From the NCBI RefSeq assembly GCF_014109805.1, contig NZ_CP059400.1:3070001-3134000 (forward strand): a stretch of DNA of 64,000 nt. The letters are read 5' to 3'. The notes beneath the pieces are model-generated. The model searched no databases, had not been told where the DNA came from, and saw only the letters and a program-made list of their open reading frames with translations. Below, one piece after another: positions 17,473-24,881 of the stretch. Position 1 is the stretch's first letter. The number at the start of each line of letters is the position of its first letter. The DNA is from Legionella sp. PC1000. Lineage in GTDB: Bacteria > Pseudomonadota > Gammaproteobacteria > Legionellales > Legionellaceae. A program made the translations under genes and the position numbers.

Positions 17473-18663
17473 TTACAATTTCTTTTTTATGTTTTTTGCT
17501 GCTTTTAAAAACTCCTGCTCGCCCATATCAAAAAGAGTCACTGCATATTTTGGAGCAACTTTAGTGAGATAAGTTCCCTCTTCTTGATACCCTTGTGTAT
17601 CCTGAAAACGCTTTTTTAACAATGTCTGCTTTTGTTTTAGGGAATTAAGATCCAGGGGAACATTCTTATCGAGAGCAGAAATTAGTTGAGTGCGTATCGC
17701 TGTAACATCAGAGCCCACATAGCTTTGAGCAACATCCTGTAAATAGCGAGTTTTTCCTCCATATACCCGCCATACCAGAGCTCTATCTTGTGAATTAAAA
17801 GCCTTGATACCGGCCACAGCTTGAATCACCTCCGGGCCTGATACTCCAATACGTCCTAATTCATTGATCACAAGATAATCCAAACACGCAGAAATAATTC
17901 CCATCCCCCCAAAAGCACCGTTTTTCCCACACACAACACCTATAGTGGTTATCCCTTGATGTCGTGCCTCAAATACAGCGCGGATCGTTTCTGAAATGGA
18001 AATTTCTCCCGCATTGGCTTCATGCAAACGCACTCCACCACTATCGATAAGAAGAATCACTGCTTTAGCTTGAATTGCGATCGCAGCTTTAAATAAACCG
18101 GTAAGTTTCGCACCATGAATTTCTCCAACCCCACCCCCCATAAAATCCTTTTGCTGGGCAGCAACAAGTACTTTATTCTTTTGTAACAGTGCCGAACCTA
18201 TGACGATGCCATCATCTGCTTCACCAGGCAAACCTAAAGCGGCTAAATAGGGACTATAAAGCTTTTCATCAGCAAGCCACTCAGTGAAAGAATCTTTATC
18301 AAAAATAACTTGGATTCGTTCGCGTGCACTAAGCCCTTCATAATTATTACCTATTTTGTAATTACCTTGAAATTCTTCCAACGCCTGGGCTAAGCGTAAT
18401 AAAACAACTGCGGGTATTGCCCCGTTATCATTGAGGGTAAATTGCAACCCGACAGGTTTATGTTGATTGACGAAATCCCCAATAACCATTTTCCAAACTG
18501 GCTTATAATGGTCAACCGCAGTCTGAATCATAAATATTGTTTCAGAAGTAGTGTTCTCTTCGATTATGACTTCTAAATTCCCTGAGCCAACAACACCACA
18601 AACCGTTTTTTTTCCGTGCACACGTTTTCCGGGGAGCGTAAAACGAAATTCCATGTTTTCCAT
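17473..18663 (-). CDS. mdcCD: MdcC-MdcD fusion: acyl carrier plus beta subunit of malonate decarboxylase
   Basis: A 396-residue protein joining two normally separate subunits. Residues 1-100 match MdcC, the acyl carrier: VVGSGNLEVIIEE with Ser27 as probable attachment site of the prosthetic group, then TLNDNGAIPAVVLLRLAQALEEF. From about residue 115 (NYEGLSARERIQVIFDKDSF) it is MdcD, the carboxyltransferase beta subunit, with ADDGIVIGSALL, GGGVGEIHGAKLTG and LIDSGGVRLHEANAGEIS. The join is in one frame without a stop, linked by about 15 residues. It follows mdcA by 15 bp. Elsewhere mdcC and mdcD are separate adjacent genes, so this is a domain fusion. Confidence 0.88.
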   Translation of the reverse strand: MENMEFRFTLPGKRVHGKKTVCGVVGSGNLEVIIEENTTSETIFMIQTAVDHYKPVWKMVIGDFVNQHKPVGLQFTLNDNGAIPAVVLLRLAQALEEFQGNYKIGNNYEGLSARERIQVIFDKDSFTEWLADEKLYSPYLAALGLPGEADDGIVIGSALLQKNKVLVAAQQKDFMGGGVGEIHGAKLTGLFKAAIAIQAKAVILLIDSGGVRLHEANAGEISISETIRAVFEARHQGITTIGVVCGKNGAFGGMGIISACLDYLVINELGRIGVSGPEVIQAVAGIKAFNSQDRALVWRVYGGKTRYLQDVAQSYVGSDVTAIRTQLISALDKNVPLDLNSLKQKQTLLKKRFQDTQGYQEEGTYLTKVAPKYAVTLFDMGEQEFLKAAKNIKKKL

Positions 18664-18678
18664 ATTCTTTGCCCTACT

Positions 18679-20322
18679 TTACCAGTTTCTAAATTTTGCA
18701 GGCGGTTCATATAAACCCTTTGAACAATCAACAAGATCACGAATTGACTTAGCTGCCAATAAATTTCGGGTTGCATCAGACACTTTGATTCCTAAATCCT
18801 CAGGGCGTTTAATGACTCCTCGGTGGCGCAACTCCTCGACCTTTTTTCTATCGCGCATTATTCCAACTTCGGTATATCCGGCGATTCCGCGAATGGCCTG
18901 TTCACGTTCCTCAAGATTGCGACACATCAGAAGATTGGCAATACCTTCTTCGGTAACAACATGACTCACATCATCGCCATAAATCATTACTGCGGGCAAA
19001 TCAGCATTCATGGATTTTTGCAAGGCCCAGGCATCCAGTTTTTCTACAAAAGTAGGTCGTGCTGAACTCTGGAATGTTTCCACCATTTGAATCACCAATT
19101 TTCTTCCTCGTGGCATTTTGGTTGCTAAGGCTTCACTTCGTTCCTGGCCTGCTTTCAACCAGGCATAGGAAGAATGGCGCCGGCCAGGAGCATCACAGCC
19201 CATGTTGGGAGCACCACCAAAACCCGCAATACGTCCTTCAACTGCTGTGGAGCTATTTCCCTCAAGATCCATCTGCAACGTTGCACCAATGAAAACATCA
19301 CACGCATAATGCCCAGCTAGCTGACCTAACATACGATTCGAGCGCAAATTTCCTTCTTTACCTGTAAAAAAAATATCGGGACGAGCAGCTGCATAGCGAT
19401 TCATTCCTACTTCTCCCCCGAAGGGATAAATTGCTTTTACAAATCCTGCTTCGATGGCGGGTATTAAGGTAGGTAAAGGATTCACAACCCAGTACTGGCA
19501 TATTTTACCCTTTAAGCCCAGAGATTCGGCATAGGTAGGTAACAGTAACTCAATGGCGCATGTATTAAAACCTACGCCATGATTTAAGATATTTACTTGA
19601 TAAGGGGCATATATTCCTTTGATCACCATCATGGCCATTAATATTTTCACTTCATTTATTTGCGCAGGATCGCGGGTAAAAAGAGGTTCGATATAAGATG
19701 GTTCGGGACCTTGAACAATGACATCAACCCAATCTGCAGGAATATCAACTCGCGGTAAATGCTCTATCACTTCATTGACTTGAACAACAACCACACCATT
19801 TTTAAAATTGGTCGCTTCAATGAGAGCAGGGGTGTCTTCTGTATTTGCCCCGGTAAATAAATTACCCTGCTTGTCTGCTTTATCTGCCATCAACAAACAA
19901 ACATTTGGCGTCAAATCTGCTACTAGTCGTCCAAAAAGTTCATTATAGGTATGAATATTACCGATTTCGATCTTTTTATTTTTTACCATATCAGCAAGAC
20001 GAGTTGATTGTGAACCTGAATAGGCAAAATCAATTCGGCTTGCAATCCCTTTTTCAAACACATCAAGATGCTCTGGTAAAGCAATGGCTGATTGGATCAT
20101 ATGCAAGTGATTTATTTTAGCAGGACTCAATTGAGTCATAGCAGCAGCCAAAAAATTGGCTTGCTTTTGATTATCTCCTTCAATGCATACTCGGTCACCT
20201 GAGCGAATGAGATGGGAAAGGACTGTTGTTAGATCATTCGCCTCTACAAATTTATTGTTCTTAAGGTAAGGTTTAATCCTCGACAGGCGTTTTAAATATT
20301 CTTTTTTATTCTTACCCCACAT
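18679..20322 (-). CDS. mdcA: MdcA, malonate decarboxylase alpha subunit (acetyl-ACP:malonate ACP transferase)
   Basis: A 547-residue CoA-transferase-like subunit that exchanges acetyl for malonyl on the carrier protein. Conserved stretches include SGDRVCIEGDNQKQANFLA, HMIQSAIALPEH, NHGVGFNTCAIELLLPTYAE and GDDVSHVVTEEGIANLLMC. I place the start at MWGKNKK (20322), since AGGA lies seven bases before it and homologues begin at that Trp; an in-frame ATG at 20343 is also possible. It is the first gene of the mdc operon. No mdcH, mdcL/M transporter or mdcR regulator is nearby. Confidence 0.9.
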   Translation of the reverse strand: MWGKNKKEYLKRLSRIKPYLKNNKFVEANDLTTVLSHLIRSGDRVCIEGDNQKQANFLAAAMTQLSPAKINHLHMIQSAIALPEHLDVFEKGIASRIDFAYSGSQSTRLADMVKNKKIEIGNIHTYNELFGRLVADLTPNVCLLMADKADKQGNLFTGANTEDTPALIEATNFKNGVVVVQVNEVIEHLPRVDIPADWVDVIVQGPEPSYIEPLFTRDPAQINEVKILMAMMVIKGIYAPYQVNILNHGVGFNTCAIELLLPTYAESLGLKGKICQYWVVNPLPTLIPAIEAGFVKAIYPFGGEVGMNRYAAARPDIFFTGKEGNLRSNRMLGQLAGHYACDVFIGATLQMDLEGNSSTAVEGRIAGFGGAPNMGCDAPGRRHSSYAWLKAGQERSEALATKMPRGRKLVIQMVETFQSSARPTFVEKLDAWALQKSMNADLPAVMIYGDDVSHVVTEEGIANLLMCRNLEEREQAIRGIAGYTEVGIMRDRKKVEELRHRGVIKRPEDLGIKVSDATRNLLAAKSIRDLVDCSKGLYEPPAKFRNW

Positions 20323-20445
20323 TATTGCTTCCTGCATTTTCAATTTCTTTATGATACTTCATTTTCTCCAGTTATCCCCTTTACTCGTGTAAGCTACCTC
20401 AAAACATGATTTAATGTTTATTCTCATATCTTTATGATCTGCTCT

Positions 20446-21744
20446 TCAGTGCAACTTAAGCCGCGGCTTTACTCTGCGACTTAACACATTCGAAAGAGTG
20501 AGCAAACAAACCCGCCACCAACCATATAAAGAAATTTGATGTTGTTTGTATAAAGATAAATAAAATAAACGCGCCAGTTTGCCTTCTATCATTAAATTTT
20601 TAGTAATTTTACCCATCAAATTACCAACTACATGATGACTTAAAGTAACTAAGGAGCCGTGATCACGATAATGGTAAAGAGGCAAAGGTTTACCTTCTAA
20701 ATATTTATCCAAATTTTTATACAAAAAACGGGCTTGCTGATGAGCAGCCTGTGCACGAGGTGGTACCATTTTATTCGAATGAGTTTGTGGGCAACTCGCA
20801 CAATCACCTAAAACAAAAATAGAATCGTCCAAGGTTGTTTGTAACGTTTGCTTTACTAATAATTGGTTGATGTGATTAACCTCCAAGCCATCTAAATGAC
20901 GCAAAAAATCTGGGGCCTTAATACCAGCTGTCCAAACAATAAGATCAGCAGGAATAAATTGGGTTGATTTAGTATGCAAGCCTTTTTCCGTCACTTCATT
21001 AACTTGTTCGTTAACACAAATTTTTACACCCATGCGCGTTAGTTCAGTAAATACTTTTTCAGAAATTTCTTCCGGAAGCGCAGTCAACAATCTGCTTGCC
21101 GCTTCAATTAGAGTAAAGGAAATAATTTCAGATTGAATGCCAATTCCATAATTTATAATTTCATGAATTGCATTATTCAATTCTGCGATTAATTCAATCC
21201 CGGTAGCGCCACCGCCTACGATGACCACATTAAATTGACTCTGTTGCGGTTGTTGGGAGAGACGCATAAAATGATTTAATAATTCGCGATGAAAATAGAC
21301 TGCCTGGTCAATGTTATCTAAAAACAAACAATGTTCACGCACTCCGGGGATACTGAAATCATTAGCAACACTTCCTATGGCAATAATTAAAATATCAAAT
21401 GAAAGTGCTCGCTTTGGAAGAACTTCTCGTTCGTGACTGTAAAATGGAGATAAATAGATTTCTTTTTTACTCCGGTCTAAACCTTCAAGCGCCCCTAAAA
21501 CAAAATGAAAATGATGCGTAGCAGCATAAGCAAGATAGTCAATTTCATTTTCATTAGTAAACAAACTCCCTGCAGCAACCTCATGTAACAGCGGTTTCCA
21601 AATATGGGTAGATGTACAATCAACCAGGGTAATAGCAGCTTTACCCCCTTTTCCATATTTATTTCCAAGCAATGCAGCCAACTCCATTCCTCCTGCACCG
21701 CCGCCTACAATAACGATGTTGGGTACATGAATTTTATTTGGCAT
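20446..21744 (-). CDS. ndh: Type II NADH dehydrogenase (NDH-2)
   Basis: A 432-residue single-subunit FAD enzyme that passes electrons from NADH to the quinone pool without pumping protons. It has the FAD-binding VIVGGGAGGMELAALLG at the N terminus, THIWKPLLHEVAAGSL typical of NDH-2, a second dinucleotide fold FNVVIVGGGATGIELIAEL at about residue 170, and the FAD-contacting FVLGDCASCPQT. The C-terminal end ALIGW-like part (KQHQISLYGWWRVCLLTLSNVLSRR) is the amphipathic membrane-binding segment. It is probably monocistronic. Confidence 0.93.
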   Translation of the reverse strand: MPNKIHVPNIVIVGGGAGGMELAALLGNKYGKGGKAAITLVDCTSTHIWKPLLHEVAAGSLFTNENEIDYLAYAATHHFHFVLGALEGLDRSKKEIYLSPFYSHEREVLPKRALSFDILIIAIGSVANDFSIPGVREHCLFLDNIDQAVYFHRELLNHFMRLSQQPQQSQFNVVIVGGGATGIELIAELNNAIHEIINYGIGIQSEIISFTLIEAASRLLTALPEEISEKVFTELTRMGVKICVNEQVNEVTEKGLHTKSTQFIPADLIVWTAGIKAPDFLRHLDGLEVNHINQLLVKQTLQTTLDDSIFVLGDCASCPQTHSNKMVPPRAQAAHQQARFLYKNLDKYLEGKPLPLYHYRDHGSLVTLSHHVVGNLMGKITKNLMIEGKLARLFYLSLYKQHQISLYGWWRVCLLTLSNVLSRRVKPRLKLH

Positions 21745-21867
21745 AAAACGCTTCCTTGGAATAAATCATTATTATTATAAATATACCAACAATTTATTAC
21801 TTTTTAAGTAAGTATTCCATAAATGAATCTTCAATAAATGAATAGCTTATATTTATATCGCAACGTT

Positions 21868-22053
21868 ACTGCGCTTTATGCCTGATTGATCCTCACAAAA
21901 TTTAAGCAGGTAAAAATCATTTGTTACTTGAATCCTTACACTCTAAGGAATGGACACCCCATATCGGGTCAAAAAGGCTGTCATCACTATAGATGTTGAA
22001 TAGGTATTTTCCTGTGTCGATTTTGTGAGGATCTCTCAGGCATAAAGCGCAGT
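21868..22053. repeat. 34-bp inverted repeat pair enclosing 118 bp
   Basis: ACTGCGCTTTATGCCTGATT at 21868 begins a 34-bp arm (21868-21901) that is mirrored at 22020-22053 with two mismatches. The right arm runs on into AGTACGTAGAGAAATTTAAA, a sequence that recurs at 58417-58436 inside the repeat cluster there. It behaves like the end of a dispersed intergenic element. No open frame lies between the arms. Confidence 0.6.
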
Positions 22054-22117
22054 ACGTAGAGAAATTTAAAATGATAAAATGACTAAAATTTAATATATTG
22101 TCTACTCTAGTCAAACC

Positions 22118-22259
22118 AGAGTCCATCTACATTTTGCCAGTTTGAGTCAAAATTGTTTGATTTTCGAGCACTTAAGCGCAGCATACATGAAGTATGTGAG
22201 CATCAGAGCACAGAAAATCAAGCAATTTTGGCCAAGACAGTAGAAAGTAGATAGACTCT
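22118..22259. repeat. Large imperfect palindrome overlapping the permease stop codon
   Basis: The left arm (22118-22165, AGAGTCCATCTACATTTTGC...) and right arm (22213-22259, ...GTAGATAGACTCT) pair along most of their length. The inner stretch AAAATTGTTTGATTTTC pairs with GAAAATCAAGCAATTTT with one mismatch. The loop contains CATAC-N7-GTATG-type symmetry. The right arm reaches into the TAG stop codon of the permease gene (22258-22260), so the element may also act as its terminator. Confidence 0.6.
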
Positions 22260-23691
22260 AGTCAAACTTACACTCGTGCAAAGGTATCACCCTGGTCTTT
22301 TTTACCCATTTATGTCCGATCCAGATCATTAAAAAAAGCGGCACGCCAATATAAGAAATAAGCAAACCATACCAATCTTTGGTGGTTGCTATTAAAGCAG
22401 AATAATTCTGGCCACTAATCACGATCATGCATACACCAAAAGCAAACAAAGGACCAAAAGGATATCCTCTGGCCAAATAAGGAAGTTGAGCCGGATCTTT
22501 CCCTTGACGCAAGTAGGCTTTACGAAAACGATAATGACTCATTGCTATTCCCATCCAAGCAATAAATCCCGAAAGGCTTGTTGCATTGAGTAGCCAAAAA
22601 TAAACGGTGCCGTTACCAAAAATAGAAGATAAAAAAGCCAACATCGCCACAACACTTGTTAAGGCTAAAGCATAGATTGGTATTCCTCTTTGATTAACAA
22701 CGGAAAAAATTCGAGGAACATGACCTTCCTTGGCAAGATGCCAGAGCATTCTGCTGCCAACATACATGCTTGAATTGGCTGTTGATATAATTGCCACAAG
22801 AATCACTGCGTTCATAATCATTGCAGCAAACGTTTTATCATATTGTTGAAACACCAGGGTAAAAGGACTCATTACCACATCAGAACTGATTAATTGTGAT
22901 GAGGTATAAGGTATTAAAAGACTGATAATAAAAAGCGATAAAATGAAGAATATTAAAATCCGCCAAAAAACCATTTTTATTGCTTTGGGAATCGTTTTAT
23001 CAGGATGAACGCTCTCCCCTGCAGCAACGCCAATTAACTCCGTACCTTGAAAGGAAAAACCTGCTGCAACAAAAGCGCCAAGAATACCGATCCAACCACT
23101 ATGGAATGGAGCATCGCCAATACGCCAATTTTGGAATCCCCCTGCTTTATAATCTGTGAAACCAAAAACAAGAAAAAATCCGGTCACAATAAATAAAACA
23201 ATAACCGAGATTTTAACAAATGAAAGCCAATATTCCACTTCACCAAAGGCTTTGGTTGATATCGCATTAAAACCAATGACCAGAAAGAGAAAAACAGAAC
23301 ACCAAAGAAACGATGAACTCTCAGGAAACCAAAAATGCATGATCAACGCAGAAGCTGAGATTTCTGAAGCAATATAAATGGCACAACTATACCAATAATT
23401 CCATCCTAGCGCGTATCCTAAGGAGGGATCGAAAAAACGAGAGGCATAAACATAAAATGATCCACTGGTGGGCATGAATGCCGCCATTTCACCAAGACCC
23501 GTCATCAAAAAATAGACCATGATCCCCATAATCAAATAAGCAAGCAATGTGCCCCCAGGACCAGCCAAGGATAAAGCATTACCACTCGCTAAGAAAATGC
23601 CCGTTCCTATAGAACCACCCAAGGTGATCATTCCCAGTATACGCGCATTAAGCTTGCGTTGCAGCGATGGCTCTCGAGCTACATCATGCAT
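22258..23691 (-). CDS. APC-family amino acid permease
   Basis: A 477-residue inner-membrane transporter with about 12 hydrophobic segments. The start of the bundle, GMITLGGSIGTGIFLASGNALSLAGPGG, is the substrate-binding G-S/G-x-I-G-T-G helix of the amino acid-polyamine-cation superfamily, and EMAAFMPTSGSFYVYASRFFDPSLGYALGWNYWY is the AAT-family signature. Overall it resembles LysP and other basic or aromatic amino acid permeases, but the substrate is not settled by sequence. Its stop codon lies in a palindromic repeat element. It has no operon partner. Confidence 0.88.
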   Translation of the reverse strand: MHDVAREPSLQRKLNARILGMITLGGSIGTGIFLASGNALSLAGPGGTLLAYLIMGIMVYFLMTGLGEMAAFMPTSGSFYVYASRFFDPSLGYALGWNYWYSCAIYIASEISASALIMHFWFPESSSFLWCSVFLFLVIGFNAISTKAFGEVEYWLSFVKISVIVLFIVTGFFLVFGFTDYKAGGFQNWRIGDAPFHSGWIGILGAFVAAGFSFQGTELIGVAAGESVHPDKTIPKAIKMVFWRILIFFILSLFIISLLIPYTSSQLISSDVVMSPFTLVFQQYDKTFAAMIMNAVILVAIISTANSSMYVGSRMLWHLAKEGHVPRIFSVVNQRGIPIYALALTSVVAMLAFLSSIFGNGTVYFWLLNATSLSGFIAWMGIAMSHYRFRKAYLRQGKDPAQLPYLARGYPFGPLFAFGVCMIVISGQNYSALIATTKDWYGLLISYIGVPLFLMIWIGHKWVKKTRVIPLHECKFD

Positions 23692-24411
23692 CTTTCAATC
23701 CTTGAATTTGGGAGAAGAGTAAGTGCCCACCCTACCATTAAGTTAAAGAACTCATCTACACCATTTTAACAATCCTTTAGATTATCGCAAATTACTCCGA
23801 ATCATGATCGGAAGAAGATATCTGCTCTATTATATTGAAAAAAACCTTTGAAGAAGTTTTGGGGTGTTAAGTGCTCTGTTGCTGTGTATAACTTGCATGC
23901 ACAAATCCTAGTGTCTTGCATCGTTTATGAGAATCCAAACGCGCATAACTCATGAATACCCCCCGTATTAAAACAGTAAGAAGTTTACTCACTTTCTCTG
24001 TCTTTTTATATAAAAGTAGCACTAATCACTTGAATCAAAATTCGATTCTAGCTTTATATCGTCAAAAAAAATGGCCAATTTTTTGCGCGATCAGCAAATT
24101 ACTAACGAATTACTCCGTCAAACGAAATGCAGATAGGGAATAAGTTCAATTAGAGCCAATTACGTGATAAAAAGTATTCGTGAAAACTGAAGCAATTGAG
24201 TCAGAATGGCTTGACAATTATAAATGAAGCAAAGCAAAATTCGGCATATTGAGCGCGTTGGTTATAGATCACTAGAGGATGATAACCCATACTGGCGCGC
24301 TGTAATAGCAGGTCAATAACAAAGAAATAGAGAGCATAAATTTTCAGGGGGCATGTTATCTAAATATCATGCTGGGAGTTTTATTTAATTTTAATTTTAG
24401 GGGGATTAGGT
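23692..24411. other. Intergenic gap of 720 bases
   Basis: An AT-rich region between the divergent permease and icmD-like genes. No tRNA, long repeat or known family was recognised. It holds a possible 31-codon frame at 24224-24319 and, at 24354-24389, an 11-codon frame (MLSKYHAGSFI) behind a strong AGGGGGC, which could be a leader peptide just upstream of icmD. Confidence 0.4.
24224..24319 (+). CDS. Possible small protein or gene remnant
   Basis: A 31-codon frame, MKQSKIRHIERVGYRSLEDD followed by NPYWRAVIAGQ. Its composition looks like protein rather than random AT-rich sequence, and it lies 92 bases upstream of the icmD-like gene on the same strand. No Shine-Dalgarno is clear and no family is recognised. 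It could be the tail of a lost gene. Confidence 0.25.
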   Translation: MKQSKIRHIERVGYRSLEDDNPYWRAVIAGQ

Positions 24412-24822
24412 GTGAGAAATAACATTATAGATAAACCTGGCTTTAGATGGTGGTTAAGCAGTATTGCTTGTCTTACATTTCTGACATTAGTAAGCCATGG
24501 GGCAGCAGCAGGTACTGCAGTGTCTTTAGGGGCAATGGCATCCACAATTACTGGATCATTTGTGAACTTGGCTAAATTGATTACTGCTGGTGCTTATTTG
24601 GCTGGTTTAGGATTTTCTATCGGAGCTATTATGAAGTTTAAACAGCACAAAGATAACCCGACTCAAATTCCAATTGGAACGCCAATTGCTTTAGTCTTTA
24701 TTTCTGCCGCTTTATTGTTCCTACCTTCAATTTTAGGTGTAACAGGAACAACAATGTTTGGATCTGCTGGCGGTCAAACTGCAGGACCTAATGGCGTTGT
24801 TTTTGAGGTAGCCAATAAGTAG
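24412..24822 (+). CDS. icmD: IcmD/DotP-like Dot/Icm type IV secretion protein (orphan copy)
   Basis: A 136-residue inner-membrane protein. It has a long N-terminal hydrophobic segment, then SLGAMASTITGSFVNLAKLITAGAYLAGLGFSIGAIMKFKQHKDNPTQIPIGTPIALVFISAALLFLPSILGVTG in outline, as in IcmD: two membrane helices joined by the conserved loop FKQHKDNPTQIPIGTP. It starts with GTG behind AGGGGGATTAG. Family members belong to the Dot/Icm effector-secretion machine. The usual neighbours icmC, icmJ and icmB are absent, so this is probably a second, stand-alone copy. A convergent PRTase-HAD gene ends 60 bases downstream. Confidence 0.75.
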   Translation: MRNNIIDKPGFRWWLSSIACLTFLTLVSHGAAAGTAVSLGAMASTITGSFVNLAKLITAGAYLAGLGFSIGAIMKFKQHKDNPTQIPIGTPIALVFISAALLFLPSILGVTGTTMFGSAGGQTAGPNGVVFEVANK

Positions 24823-24881
24823 GTTCTGGTTTTATGCCCTTCTCCTGGCATTGTCGAGGTTTCTGAAGGGACCCCTAACAG

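Noticed and set aside
24390-24412. A PmrA box before icmD
   Set aside because: TTAA tracts occur but with 6-base rather than 11-base spacing, so they do not form the tandem PmrA site.
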